The notes below the pieces were generated by a model that saw nothing but the letters and a program-made list of their open reading frames with translations, was not told the origin of the DNA and did not search any database. From Gemella sp. GL1 (GTDB lineage Bacteria > Bacillota > Bacilli > Staphylococcales > Gemellaceae): 64,000 bases of DNA. The DNA lies in assembly GCF_013415365.1 (NCBI RefSeq), contig NZ_JACBYB010000009.1, positions 103,937 to 167,936 on the forward strand. Reading direction: 5' to 3'. The position numbers and the translations under genes were made by a program. Of the stretch, positions 18,914 to 28,409 are shown one piece after another (the first letter of the stretch is position 1; each line of letters opens with the position of its first letter).

Positions 18914-20276
18914 GACAGCAATAACACTATTCGGAGGGAGTGGTGATTTAACTTATCGTAAACTTCTTCCAGCTATGTACAATCTTCACGTACTTGGTAA
19001 ATTAGAAGACAACTTTGAAATTATAGGGCTGGGTCGTCGTGATTACACTACTGAAGACTACATAGCAATAGCTAGAAATTGGATGAAAGAATACTCACGT
19101 AAACAATATGCAGACGAAACTTTCAACGAATTCGCAAAAAGAATAACTTACTTTAAAATTGATATTTCAAACGTAGATGAATATGCTAGATTACAAGATT
19201 TTTACACTAGCAAAGAAATAAGCGATCATGTTTATTACTACGCAGTTGCTCCTGAATTATTCCTTACAATTACTGAAGGACTTAGAAAATATTGTAGTCA
19301 GAACAAGGCAAAAATCATTATTGAAAAACCATTTGGAGCAGACCTTGATGACGCTACTAAACTAAATTCAAAATTAGAAGAATTTTTCGGGCATGATGAA
19401 ATCTATCACATCGACCATTACTTAGGTAAAGAGATGATTCAAAACATTCTTTCTGTAAGATTCAATAATGCAATCTTCAAGGGAATTTGGAACAAAGACT
19501 TCATCGAAAGTGTACAAATTACAGTTGCTGAAGCTGTAGGTGTCGGTACACGTGCCGGTTACTATGATAAATCAGGTGCTACTAAAGATATGGTTCAAAA
19601 CCACCTACTACAAGTTCTATCCATCGTTGCCATGGAAGAACCTAAAGATAGCTCTATGGACAGAGAACAATTAGAACTTTTAAAGGCCCTAAAACCTGTT
19701 AACAAGGTGGAAGATATCTTGGTTATGGGTCAATACGATGGCTACTTGCAAGAAAACAACATCTCTGAAAACTCAAAAACCGAAACATACGTTGCCTTGA
19801 AAGTAGAAATAGAAAATGAAAGATGGCAAGGAGTTCCATTCTTCATTAGAACCGGTAAGAAGATGGCTACTAGAGAAAGTCAAGTCATCGTTAAATTCAA
19901 GGCAGAAAATAGCGCACCCCAAAACATGCTTATAATAAAGGTTCAACCAAGCGAAGGAATTTACTTAAAATTCAACGCTAAAAAGCCAGGTACAGATAAA
20001 GAATTACAAGAAGTGTCAATGGACTTCTGCCAAAGCTGTATTTTAGAAAATAGAATCAATACTCCTGAGGCATACGAAAGATTACTTGACGCATGTTTCA
20101 AAGGAGATAGACTACTCTTCTCCAAATGGGACCAAATCGTAGTTTCTTGGAACTACATCAACAATATCTTGGCTAAACATAAAGCTATCGGGTCCCCAAT
20201 CTATACTTATGAGCAAAATACTATGGGCCCTAAAGAGGCAGATAAATTAACTGATTGGATTTTAGATTTAGAATAA
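18903..20276 (+). CDS. zwf: Glucose-6-phosphate 1-dehydrogenase
   Basis: First enzyme of the oxidative pentose phosphate pathway. The start MKNRTAITLFGGSGDLTYRK is chosen because it gives the correct family N-terminus; an upstream in-frame Met lies deep inside gnd. The 457 residues hold the NADP motif GGSGDLTYRKLLPA and the active site IDHYLGKEMIQN. No strong ribosome binding site precedes it, consistent with coupling to gnd. Confidence 0.96.
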   Translation: MKNRTAITLFGGSGDLTYRKLLPAMYNLHVLGKLEDNFEIIGLGRRDYTTEDYIAIARNWMKEYSRKQYADETFNEFAKRITYFKIDISNVDEYARLQDFYTSKEISDHVYYYAVAPELFLTITEGLRKYCSQNKAKIIIEKPFGADLDDATKLNSKLEEFFGHDEIYHIDHYLGKEMIQNILSVRFNNAIFKGIWNKDFIESVQITVAEAVGVGTRAGYYDKSGATKDMVQNHLLQVLSIVAMEEPKDSSMDREQLELLKALKPVNKVEDILVMGQYDGYLQENNISENSKTETYVALKVEIENERWQGVPFFIRTGKKMATRESQVIVKFKAENSAPQNMLIIKVQPSEGIYLKFNAKKPGTDKELQEVSMDFCQSCILENRINTPEAYERLLDACFKGDRLLFSKWDQIVVSWNYINNILAKHKAIGSPIYTYEQNTMGPKEADKLTDWILDLE

Positions 20277-20280
20277 TAAG

Positions 20281-20320
20281 AAAAAATAAGTTGAGAATTT
20301 AAATTCTCAACTTATTTTTT
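20281..20320. terminator. Bidirectional terminator between zwf and the fbp remnant
   Basis: Near-perfect palindrome (AAATAAGTTGAGAATTT and its complement) flanked by A- and T-runs. It serves zwf on the plus strand and the fbp remnant on the minus strand, whose stop codon lies in one arm. Confidence 0.92.
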
Positions 20321-21720
20321 ATATTCCATTATTTCTCCTGATTTATAATAGTCTAATAATTCTTTTAATATTTCAATTTGCTTAAGTAATTCTTTACCTA
20401 TATCTGTTTCTGCTATAGTCTTTCTTTCCAATTCATGCTCAACTATCCTCTTAGTAGATAAAATATCTGTTTCACCTACAATAGCATTATCTTTATCTAT
20501 AAACAAATCATGCTTTATAAGTTGCAGACCACAAGAATTATAGGTCAAAGTATATCCTCCATGTCCTGTAGTCTTACTATAAGCCTTAGACATACCACCA
20601 TCAATAACTATAACTCTACCATTAGCTTTTATAGGATCTTCTCCTGCTGCAGCTTTTACCGGAGTATGACCATTAATAATATGTCCCGTTTCATCTAAAC
20701 CAAATTCTAATAAAAGTTTTTTGGCAAAAACTTCATCATTTCTTAACTTATAATAAGGATTCTTCACTTCCTTGTGAGTTTCTTTCTCTTTTATAAAGTA
20801 TCTTTCAAAAGTAGCCATATCTTTTTTACCAAATAAAGAAGATCTCTCACCTTGCCAAAGGTATAGGAATACACCATCCCCCTTTTTCTCATTACTGTAA
20901 AATGCTTTCCTTAGCTTAGAATCAAAGAAATCTAAAAGCTCTCTACCTTCATACATAGTTTCCCCATACTTCATAGACAAGAAATTACCTTCTTGATCAA
21001 CAGGTATACAACCATGTAGTAATAGATCCCCATCATAAAGTTTATACATAGATCCCTTGTTTACCATAAAATCCATATGCTTTCTTAACTTCTCACTACA
21101 AAGAAATAAATCTCTTAATTTATTAATCACTTCTATTTCCTCTTTAATTAATTTATAAGGGCTAAGAGGATCTACAGTTGGAAAATTACAACTAGTCATA
21201 TCATATTCTTTATCTCCCAGTCTAAGTTTTGAATTCTCAAAATCTATCTTATCTAGAAGTAACCTAGAATGCAATTCAAATTCAGGATGTTTATCAACAA
21301 TTTGCTTTTCAAGCTTAAATTGAATAATAGCTATAGCCTTGTGCATTCTAGCAATCTGGAGAACTTCTGATCTATTATATTTACACTTATTTGTTAACTT
21401 AGGCATAAACTCTAAACATTCATCATTACCATAAAATTTTTCACTGAAATTCAATAAATTTCTTAAAGAAATACCGTATCTATCTTCTATAATATCTAAA
21501 TTATCGTATCTAGCACAAATCCTTAACACATTAGCAATACAATTAAGGTCTCCAGAAGCTGCACCTATCCATAAAATATCATGGTTTCCCCACTGAATAT
21601 CAACAGAATGATAATCCATTAACCTATCCATTATTTTATCAGGATAAGGCCCTCTATCATAAATATCACCCACAATATGTAGATGATTTATAGTTAACCT
21701 CTGAATAGATTTTGTCAATG
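20312..21720 (-). pseudogene. fbp: Class III fructose-1,6-bisphosphatase, 5' end deleted
   Basis: About 470 codons match class III FBPase from the HLHIVGDIYDRGPYPDKIMD metal-site block onward (also WGNHDILWIGAASGD and IINGHTPVKAAAGEDPIK). Full-length members have about 640-670 residues; the first ~165, with the SDLHGE-type metal ligands, are missing. The open frame continues to an ATG at 21805, but those extra 28 residues are the antisense of a PTS EIIB gene and lack a ribosome binding site. The enzyme, which makes fructose 6-phosphate in gluconeogenesis, is almost certainly inactive. Confidence 0.88.
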
Positions 21721-21896
21721 TTTCTGAAAATATTTCTGAAGCTGACCTTGTATTACTTGCACCACAGGTAGCTTTTGAAAGAGAAAAAATCTCAAAGTTA
21801 ACCAATGTACCAGTAGAAGTAATTTCAAGTCAAGCTTACGCAAATCTTGATGGATTGGCAATTACTGAATACGCATTAAAATTAATGAAAAAATGA
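21720..21896 (+). pseudogene. PTS lactose/cellobiose-type EIIB, 3' fragment
   Basis: The plus strand encodes the last 58 residues of a lactose/cellobiose-family EIIB: DLVLLAPQVAFEREKISKL, then VPVEVISSQAYANLDG and TEYALKLMKK. A full EIIB has about 100 residues; the N-terminal part with the phosphorylated cysteine is gone. The fragment runs directly into the antisense of the truncated fbp gene. Its TGA overlaps the ATG of the EIIA gene (ATGA). No promoter or start remains. Confidence 0.85.
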
Positions 21897-22192
21897 TAAA
21901 AATTACATCTATGAGATTAATAGCTTACGCAGGAGAGGCTAAATCTAAATATATCACAGCTATCAACAAGGCAAAAGAATCACAATATGAAGAAGCTGAA
22001 AAATTATGCTTAGAAGGCGACTCAAGCTTTAGTTTGGCTCATAAAGTTCACCAAAAACTCCTTACTAGGACGGCTAATGGAGAAGAATTAGATATGGATT
22101 TACTTCTAATCCATGCCGAAGATCAGCTTATGTCTACAGAACTATTTAGAACACTGTCTAGAGAATTCATAGATTTATACAAACGAATATAA
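21893..22192 (+). CDS. PTS lactose/cellobiose-family EIIA, orphaned
   Basis: The 99-residue protein is a full-length EIIA of the lactose/cellobiose family, with the phosphorylation block LLLIHAEDQLM (His74) and the helical start SMRLIAYAGEAKSKYITAI. It normally takes phosphate from HPr to EIIB. Here its EIIB is truncated, no EIIC or glycosidase gene is nearby and the upstream promoter was lost with the deletion. Expression is doubtful unless the protein works with a partner elsewhere. Confidence 0.88.
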   Translation: MIKITSMRLIAYAGEAKSKYITAINKAKESQYEEAEKLCLEGDSSFSLAHKVHQKLLTRTANGEELDMDLLLIHAEDQLMSTELFRTLSREFIDLYKRI

Positions 22193-22197
22193 GAAAA

Positions 22198-22223
22198 AGC
22201 CTAGCTTATAAGCTAGGTTTTTT
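22198..22223 (+). terminator. Terminator after the EIIA gene
   Basis: Hairpin GCCTAGCTTATAAGCTAGG followed by six Ts. Confidence 0.88.
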
Positions 22224-22275
22224 CTATACTAGACTACTCTAGCCCATTATTTTTTATAAGAATATAAAATAAAAA

Positions 22276-22308
22276 ACAGAAGTAATAATTTTTTATTATT
22301 ACTTCTGT
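22276..22308 (-). terminator. Terminator after the acidic repeat protein gene
   Basis: Hairpin with a 14-bp ACAGAAGTAATAAT stem, followed on the minus strand by a T-run. Confidence 0.88.
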
Positions 22309-22315
22309 TTTATAA

Positions 22316-25300
22316 TTACTTTTTCTTCTTAACTTTCTTATTTTTCGTCGCTCTTGGTGCTAAATCCAAATTCCATGAATGTTCTTCTTTTTTAGCTATT
22401 TCTTTAATATAATCATTTTTAGCTTTAGAACTAGCTACTGCTGAGGCCGCTTTAACATCTTTAGCAATCTTTACTTCAGTCGGCTTTGATGTCCCATATA
22501 TAGCCGAAACAACTTGACTTGGTTTATATTTATCAACCCTTACTGGCCCTGAAATTTTTTGTTGAACATATTCTGTTGTATTCTTTCTAGGAATTTTCAC
22601 ATTTGAATACTTATCAAATATAGCATCTAATTGCTTTTGCTTTAATTCAATATCAGTCTTAGAAACCGGCCTATAACCTCTATCTTGAGTCTTATACTCA
22701 CCAAACGTTAAAGGAGCATCTTCTGTTACAAAGTAATCCCCTACATCATTAGTATATAGTTTTTCTTCATATTCAATACCCCTTGTTTTCTCAGCTTGGA
22801 ATTTCTTAGCCATAGATTGTTGTCTTGAATAATCATAAGCAGCTGTTGTGCTAGTTGAAGAAATAGGAGCCGACTCTATTACTCTAGTTTCTGTTTTTTC
22901 TTGACTAGAATTATTCTTATTAAGCCCCCAATATTGAGATCTATATTCATCAATTTTCTTCTGTTTCATCTCTCTATTTAGAGATTCTATGTCAACTTGA
23001 TCTGATTTATATTCTATCTCATTTTGACTTTCTAACTCATCGATTTCTTCAGCATCTAGATAATAATCTGGATATGGAGTTTCTTGTCTTTCTGATACTT
23101 TTAAATCTTCATAAGATTCAAAATTATATTCACTATCTCTAGCAACTTGCTCTATAGATATTTCTTCAAAACCTTTTGATAAATCATCTTCAAGAATCTC
23201 TGAATTTTTCTCTCTAAACCTATCTTCCTTGATTAACTCTAGGTTTTCTTCTAACATGGTAATTTCTTCTAATTCTTTTTCATTAGATTTCTCTACAATC
23301 TTGGTATCTAAAATAAGTTCATCTAAATTACTTCTGTCTCTAGAAGAAACCAAATCTTCCGAACTTCTATCTTTAAACAAATCTTTTCTAAAGTTTTCAA
23401 TTTCTTCTGGGTGGGGTTCATCTGATACTATCTCATGTTTTTTACGCTCAATATCAGTTTCTAATACATCTTCTTTTCCTGATAGTACATCATCAACTGA
23501 AGTATAAGCTAATTTAGATCTTCTAACCGGTGCCCCCTCTGATTCTTCTACTTCAATAGCATAATCACGTAAATCCCTATTAATTTCTTCTTGGGTAGAT
23601 TTAATACTGTTTACAGCACTTTCAATTTTTTCTCCGTCTCGATCTTTTAAGAAATTATCGGTATTAGAAATCTTATCTTGCTTTCTATCAATTCTATTAA
23701 AATCTTGATTTAACTTATCTATCTCTTCTTTATTCTTAGATTGATGAGGCTCTTGGATATTAGTTTCAACAAGTTTTTCCTGAATATTTTTCTCCAAACT
23801 CTTAGCAAAACTTTCCTTATCATTTGATAGACTTAAATCGTAAGTAATTGAATCTATTTCTTTTTCTTGAAGAATTCGTCTTACTTTTACAGAAGCTAGT
23901 GTTGGGTGAACTCTTCGTTCTCTCTCTTCTCTAGGATTTCTTTCTTCAAATACATCTACTGATTGAATTTGATTTGTTTCAATTCCAAAAGAGCGTAAAC
24001 TTTCTTGTAAACTTACATTTTCTTCTTCATCTGGAAGAATTTCTTTCTCTTCTACAAGGCCTAACTTATCTGAAATAGATTGTTCTTCATCTTCAATGTA
24101 GTCATATTCGTACTCATCTTCATCAGATTCATTTTTATTTATAAAGTTTCCTAAAAAACTAGATTTTTCAAATATTCTCTCTTCTTGAAGATCTTCAAAT
24201 TCAAGCTCTTCCTGGTCATATTTATATTCAAATTCCGACTCATCTTTTCTTGAGGACTTGAAGTTATTAAACTTTTCTTTAATTCTTGCAAAGAAAGATT
24301 TAGAAGGCAAACTTGACCTTTCATCATTTAGGTCAAAATCTTCTTCATAGTAATCCTCATAGTATTCATAGGCTTCATCTAAATCAGATTCATAGTATTC
24401 TTCCTGCTCCTCTTGTTTAGACTCAAGTTTTTGACGTTCTAGATATGTCTTATAGTCTTCGGCCTCATCATCTAAGTATTCATCATAAGCCTCTTCCTCA
24501 GAAAGTTTGTCTTTAGATTTGAATAAGACTCGTATTTTATTAAATAGACTTTCTTTACTAGCAGCCTCTTTTTCTTCCACTTCATAGTCATTTTCTAAAT
24601 CATCATAGACCTCTTCTTTAGCAGAAACTTCAGAAATTGTAGATTGCTCTTCTTTATACAGATCCTCTTCATAAGTATATTCTTCAGTAGATCCATCCCT
24701 ATCATTTCCGATAAATCTTTCTTTCAGACTAGCAAATGAAAATCCTTTTTTCTTTTCATCCTTCTCTTCTAAATCAAAACTTTCTTCATAGTCATAAATT
24801 TCCTCTTTATCAGAAACTTCAGAAATTGTAGATTGCTCTTCTTCATACAGATCCTCTTCATAAGTATATTCTTCAGTAGATTCATCTCTATCATTTCCAA
24901 TAAATCTTTCTTTCAGACTAGCAAATGAAAATCCTTTTTTCTTTTCATCCTTCTCTTCTAAATCAAAACTTTCTTCATAGTCATCATAGATATCTTCTTC
25001 TAGATCTGTGTATAGATCTGCATCGTATTCTCCATAAACAGGGACTTGTTTTTCTTCAAGAATTTCTTCTTTATCTGATTTTTTATTGAAGAATGAGAAA
25101 CTCAATTTTCTTTCTTTCTTAACTTCTGATCTTTCCCTTAAGCCCAATTCTTCTTCTAAATCTGCATAGATGTCATCTTCATAATCATCATAAACTTCTT
25201 GATACAAGTCTTCTTTTTTATCTGATTTTTTATCAAAGAATGAGAAACTCGATTTTCTTTCCTTCTTAACTTCTGATCTTTCTCTTAAGCCTAATTCTTC

Positions 25301-25786
25301 TTCTAAATCTGCATAAACGTCATCTTCATAGTTATCATAAACGTCTTTATACAAGTCTTCTTTTTTATCTGACTTCTTAGTAAAAAATGAAAAGGCCGAT
25401 TTTCTATTCTTATCCTCTTCTAGTTCAAAGTCTTCTTCTAATTCTTCATAAAATTCCTCTTCATAAGCATCTTCAACTAATTCTTTTTCTTTTTTCTTGA
25501 AAAATGATCTAGAATTTTTTGCTCTTTCAGCAGCTAGACTTAGTTCTTCTTCTAATGCAAGCTGATAATCATCTTCTTCATAATAGTCCTCTAAATCATC
25601 TTCTTCAAATCTAAGTCTAGATTTTTTCTTCTCCTCAAGCCTGTCAGAAGTTTTTTCTGAAGCAGTATAGTGGTCATCCTTATCTAGACTAGCTTCTCCT
25701 AACTTTGTCTTCTTTGTATCTTTTGAATTAGGTCTTTCTTCTAATTCTTCATAATCTTCTTCAAATAATTTTTTCCAATTTACCAT
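22316..25786 (-). CDS. Acidic multi-repeat scaffold protein, SftA-like without motor
   Basis: 1156 residues, extremely rich in Glu, Asp, Lys and Tyr; no signal peptide, membrane segment or Walker motif. The first ~560 residues carry at least nine short Phe/Lys motifs (SRSFFKKK near 92; FSFF-KKSDKKE near 131, 180 and 230; FSFASLKERF near 286 and 349; SLFNKIRVLF near 413; SFFARIKEKF near 498; SSFLGNFI near 542) set in acidic linkers, partly as 49- and 63-residue tandem repeats. The start MVNWKKLF, the SAIYGTSKP motif near residue 1100 and the place directly after ytpR recall the linker region of the DNA translocase SftA/YtpS. The FtsK motor is absent. Cytosolic scaffold or division protein is a guess. 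Confidence 0.65.
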   Translation of the reverse strand: MVNWKKLFEEDYEELEERPNSKDTKKTKLGEASLDKDDHYTASEKTSDRLEEKKKSRLRFEEDDLEDYYEEDDYQLALEEELSLAAERAKNSRSFFKKKEKELVEDAYEEEFYEELEEDFELEEDKNRKSAFSFFTKKSDKKEDLYKDVYDNYEDDVYADLEEELGLRERSEVKKERKSSFSFFDKKSDKKEDLYQEVYDDYEDDIYADLEEELGLRERSEVKKERKLSFSFFNKKSDKEEILEEKQVPVYGEYDADLYTDLEEDIYDDYEESFDLEEKDEKKKGFSFASLKERFIGNDRDESTEEYTYEEDLYEEEQSTISEVSDKEEIYDYEESFDLEEKDEKKKGFSFASLKERFIGNDRDGSTEEYTYEEDLYKEEQSTISEVSAKEEVYDDLENDYEVEEKEAASKESLFNKIRVLFKSKDKLSEEEAYDEYLDDEAEDYKTYLERQKLESKQEEQEEYYESDLDEAYEYYEDYYEEDFDLNDERSSLPSKSFFARIKEKFNNFKSSRKDESEFEYKYDQEELEFEDLQEERIFEKSSFLGNFINKNESDEDEYEYDYIEDEEQSISDKLGLVEEKEILPDEEENVSLQESLRSFGIETNQIQSVDVFEERNPREERERRVHPTLASVKVRRILQEKEIDSITYDLSLSNDKESFAKSLEKNIQEKLVETNIQEPHQSKNKEEIDKLNQDFNRIDRKQDKISNTDNFLKDRDGEKIESAVNSIKSTQEEINRDLRDYAIEVEESEGAPVRRSKLAYTSVDDVLSGKEDVLETDIERKKHEIVSDEPHPEEIENFRKDLFKDRSSEDLVSSRDRSNLDELILDTKIVEKSNEKELEEITMLEENLELIKEDRFREKNSEILEDDLSKGFEEISIEQVARDSEYNFESYEDLKVSERQETPYPDYYLDAEEIDELESQNEIEYKSDQVDIESLNREMKQKKIDEYRSQYWGLNKNNSSQEKTETRVIESAPISSTSTTAAYDYSRQQSMAKKFQAEKTRGIEYEEKLYTNDVGDYFVTEDAPLTFGEYKTQDRGYRPVSKTDIELKQKQLDAIFDKYSNVKIPRKNTTEYVQQKISGPVRVDKYKPSQVVSAIYGTSKPTEVKIAKDVKAASAVASSKAKNDYIKEIAKKEEHSWNLDLAPRATKNKKVKKKK
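24622..24999 (-). repeat. Two tandem 189-bp repeats
   Basis: Within the acidic protein gene, two adjacent units with a 189-bp period (63 codons) begin at about 24622 and 24811. They share long identical blocks, including the one encoding GFSFASLKERFIGN. Such near-identical units can expand or contract by recombination. Confidence 0.88.
25121..25415 (-). repeat. 147-bp tandem repeats
   Basis: Units with a 147-bp period (49 codons) encode FSFF-KKSDKK, an acidic Tyr-rich linker and LEEELGLRERSEVKKE. The block encoding ERSEVKKE recurs at 25121 and 25268; a third FSFF unit is partly diverged. Confidence 0.85.
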
Positions 25787-25802
25787 CTTTTACGCTCCCC
25801 TA

Positions 25803-26408
25803 TTAAAGATTAAGCTCCTTAATTTTTCTTCCTATTTCAGTACTTGGGTCTAAAACTAATATACCTTTTACTTCTGGGTCATAATCTAAACCTAACTCTT
25901 TTCTAGAACACAACATTCCCTTTGATTCTACCCCTCTTAGTTTAGATTCTTTAATTAATAATCCACTTGGCATCATAGCTCCTACTTTAGCTACTGCTAC
26001 CTTTTGCCCTGCCTCTACATTAGCAGCACCACAAACAATCTGCAAAGTTTCTTCTTCTGAAATTTTTACTTGTGTTACTGATAATTTATCTGCATCAGGG
26101 TGTTTCTCTTTTGTCAAAACCTCTCCAACCACAAAGTAGTCATCATTATTACCTTCTAGATCGATTTTAATTCCATTTTTTTCAAGTCTAGCATTTAAAA
26201 TTTCTTTCGCATCTTCACTTAATTCAATATTTCCATTACCTTCAAGTTTTAAATTTTCAATATTGAATAAATTTAATCCTACAAGTTTGCCATCTAGATT
26301 TTTTATAAGTGTCATACTTTTCTTATTTTCGTAAGTTACTTGTTCGGCTTGCTCTATAGTAATTAACAAAGTTTCACCTAACATTTGTTTATTGTAAAAA
26401 AATAACAT
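25803..26408 (-). CDS. ytpR: YtpR-family tRNA-binding domain protein
   Basis: 201 residues. The C-terminal half (about 90-200) is an EMAP-type OB fold as in the PheT N-terminus: [24 protein letters not shown] and [28 protein letters not shown]. The N-terminal half is the DUF4479-type extension found in YtpR. tRNA or nucleic-acid binding is inferred from the fold; cellular role unknown. It lies 16 nt upstream of the acidic repeat gene, the same order as ytpR-ytpS(sftA) in Bacillus. Confidence 0.9.
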   Translation of the reverse strand: MLFFYNKQMLGETLLITIEQAEQVTYENKKSMTLIKNLDGKLVGLNLFNIENLKLEGNGNIELSEDAKEILNARLEKNGIKIDLEGNNDDYFVVGEVLTKEKHPDADKLSVTQVKISEEETLQIVCGAANVEAGQKVAVAKVGAMMPSGLLIKESKLRGVESKGMLCSRKELGLDYDPEVKGILVLDPSTEIGRKIKELNL

Positions 26409-26581
26409 AATTTTCTCCTATCCCACAGCTTATATAGCTACTTTAAAGCATAATTTATCTATATTATTATAGCAGAAAAAACCGATTCTATCTATGCATA
26501 TCCTTAATTTTTATGAATATTTGCTTATTAATTTTTTCTTTGTTAAAATTAACTTACCTTAACTTAGGAGTGACCATAACT

Positions 26582-26791
26582 ATGAAGAAAAATGATATTT
26601 TATTAAAAAAACTAAAATCACTAGCTATAATTTTTACAACCAGCCTTTTACTAGGCTTAGTAAATTATTTTTTTATAAAATCTAATCTACTGACTCAAAC
26701 ACTTATACTAGTTATTATTTTCTATACTATTTATACTTGTATACTTTTATCTATAATGACTATACGAATAAAATCAAATACTAAAAAATAA
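26582..26791 (+). CDS. Small membrane protein, 69 residues
   Basis: Starts MKKNDILLKKLKSLAIIF with an AGGAG site about 11 nt upstream. Two hydrophobic segments (about 13-32 and 38-58) are joined by a short loop, and the C-terminus is basic (RIKSNTKK). It resembles no family I can name. It is divergent from ytpR and lies upstream of another exported protein gene. Confidence 0.65.
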   Translation: MKKNDILLKKLKSLAIIFTTSLLLGLVNYFFIKSNLLTQTLILVIIFYTIYTCILLSIMTIRIKSNTKK

Positions 26792-26819
26792 AAGGGAAGC
26801 GTTTCCTCTTTTTTTAATT
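26790..26819 (+). terminator. Weak terminator
   Basis: AGGGAAGCGTTTCCTCT hairpin followed by a T-run, between the 69-residue protein gene and the next exported protein gene. Confidence 0.6.
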
Positions 26820-26871
26820 TATTTTTTATTTACTATACTAAAATAAAAGAAAAAAGTAGGGAGTAATATCT

Positions 26872-28371
26872 ATGTTTAGAAATTTATTTATCAAAATTTT
26901 TGCTATTACGTTTTTGATAACTTTTATCTTGCCTACTAAAACCAGTTTGGCATCTACTAATCCCACTTTATCTTCTACTTCTCACACTTATAAAAAACTA
27001 AGTGTTCCCGTCAGATTAGTAGCTAATAAGATGGACTCTCCCCCTGTAAAACTCTCTCTAATTAAGACCGCCATTTCAAAAAAAACAGCCGAAAGCTCTT
27101 ATAGTAGTCTTTCTTTTGAAACTAAAGACAAGGATTATTTTCTAGATGTTACTATTGTCGACAAGGATAAAGAACGAGCTGTAAAATCATTTTATAGATT
27201 TTTCAACGAAAAAACGAAAAGCTATATTAACCAAATTCAATTTGAACATAAGGCTGAAAATTTCTTGAAATTAAAAATACTCACAAATAATCCTACTAAG
27301 CAAAGCTTTGCTATTATGCTGGAATTTGACTGGCAAAAGGCTAAAGAGCTTAGTCCTATATCACTTAAGCTTGCGACGAACTTAGCTAGTAATGAAAAAA
27401 CTATAAATAAAATAAAGCCTGAAAATAAATCTATTATTGTAAAAAACAATAAGATTCCAGAATTAGTAGAAACTACTTTCTATAAAAATTTTTCTAATCC
27501 AGCTAAAATGCAAGACTATATAAACTATTACAATAGCTTACAAAGTAGATTAAATAAGCCTACCTTACTTAAATCAATAATGCAAAATAGAAAAGAAGAT
27601 ATGGATGCAGATCCAGAAGATGTTTTGGAAGAAGATTTTAATGAAAACCCTAAAAAAGAGGATAAACCTATTCTTAGATCTCTATCTGATTTCTTCTCAA
27701 CAGATACTATAACAAGATCAGAGGGGACTTATCTTATAGATATTTCATCCACTCACTTGAACCCTCTCACTGGAAAACTTGCTGATGAAAACTCTAAAGA
27801 TACAGAAATAATAAAAAAATTAAGCCAAGCAATTATCGCACCTAATCTAGAAAACGAAGAAAATTTAAAAGAAATCTTCAGACAAGAACTAGATGACAAC
27901 AACAAAAGATGGGCCAAAGCAAAACTGGAAAGAAAAAATGGCAAGTTATATGCCACAGTGCGACTACATCTAATCAAGCATATAAGTAGATCACAGGAAG
28001 ATGGTCCCTTCTTCAAGATATTAGAAGAAAATGGTGACTATAATCTAATTTCAGCCATAGAATCGCATTTAACAGATTCCTACGCTGATTATAGCTTTGA
28101 AGTTCCTAGAGAAAACTTCTCAGCTCTTCTTCAATTGAATGTTAAAACTCTAAATAAAAGCCTGAATTTCTATTTGGAAGTTAACCCTAGAACAATTAAG
28201 AAAGGTAATTTTGCAGAATCTGAAACACAAATTAAAGACGCCTCTCCCCTAACAAAAACCATAATATTAGCACTAGTATTACTAATATTAATAGCTATCC
28301 CTAGCCTACTTATTAAAAGGAAAAGATACCTAGATAACTATGAAGATGAAGAATATGATGATTATGATTAA
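26872..28371 (+). CDS. Membrane-anchored exported protein with NEAT-like domains
   Basis: 499 residues: a signal peptide (about 1-27), two beta-rich modules (about 38-165 and 275-440), one membrane helix (about 455-475) and an acidic tail (YEDEEYDDYD). Each module starts and ends like a diverged NEAT domain (SVPVRLVANKMDSPPVK to LKLKILTNNPTKQSFAIMLEF; and TYLIDISSTHLN to FSALLQLNVKTLNKSLNFYLEV). NEAT domains bind haem or haemoglobin, but the usual YxxxY haem ligands are not evident. Haem uptake is therefore only a possibility. Own ribosome binding site (GGGAG) and terminator. Confidence 0.55.
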   Translation: MFRNLFIKIFAITFLITFILPTKTSLASTNPTLSSTSHTYKKLSVPVRLVANKMDSPPVKLSLIKTAISKKTAESSYSSLSFETKDKDYFLDVTIVDKDKERAVKSFYRFFNEKTKSYINQIQFEHKAENFLKLKILTNNPTKQSFAIMLEFDWQKAKELSPISLKLATNLASNEKTINKIKPENKSIIVKNNKIPELVETTFYKNFSNPAKMQDYINYYNSLQSRLNKPTLLKSIMQNRKEDMDADPEDVLEEDFNENPKKEDKPILRSLSDFFSTDTITRSEGTYLIDISSTHLNPLTGKLADENSKDTEIIKKLSQAIIAPNLENEENLKEIFRQELDDNNKRWAKAKLERKNGKLYATVRLHLIKHISRSQEDGPFFKILEENGDYNLISAIESHLTDSYADYSFEVPRENFSALLQLNVKTLNKSLNFYLEVNPRTIKKGNFAESETQIKDASPLTKTIILALVLLILIAIPSLLIKRKRYLDNYEDEEYDDYD

Positions 28372-28376
28372 TAAAA

Positions 28377-28409
28377 AAAGTGTCCCCTAAAATTAGGAGG
28401 CACTTTTTT
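28377..28409 (+). terminator. Terminator after the NEAT-like gene
   Basis: Hairpin AAGTG-CCTAA / TTAGG-CACTT followed by seven Ts. Confidence 0.85.

Noticed and set aside
21721..21805. N-terminal 28 residues of the fbp open frame (MVNFEIFSLSK...)
   Set aside because: They are the exact antisense of the EIIB fragment and have no ribosome binding site, so they are not a natural FBPase N-terminus.
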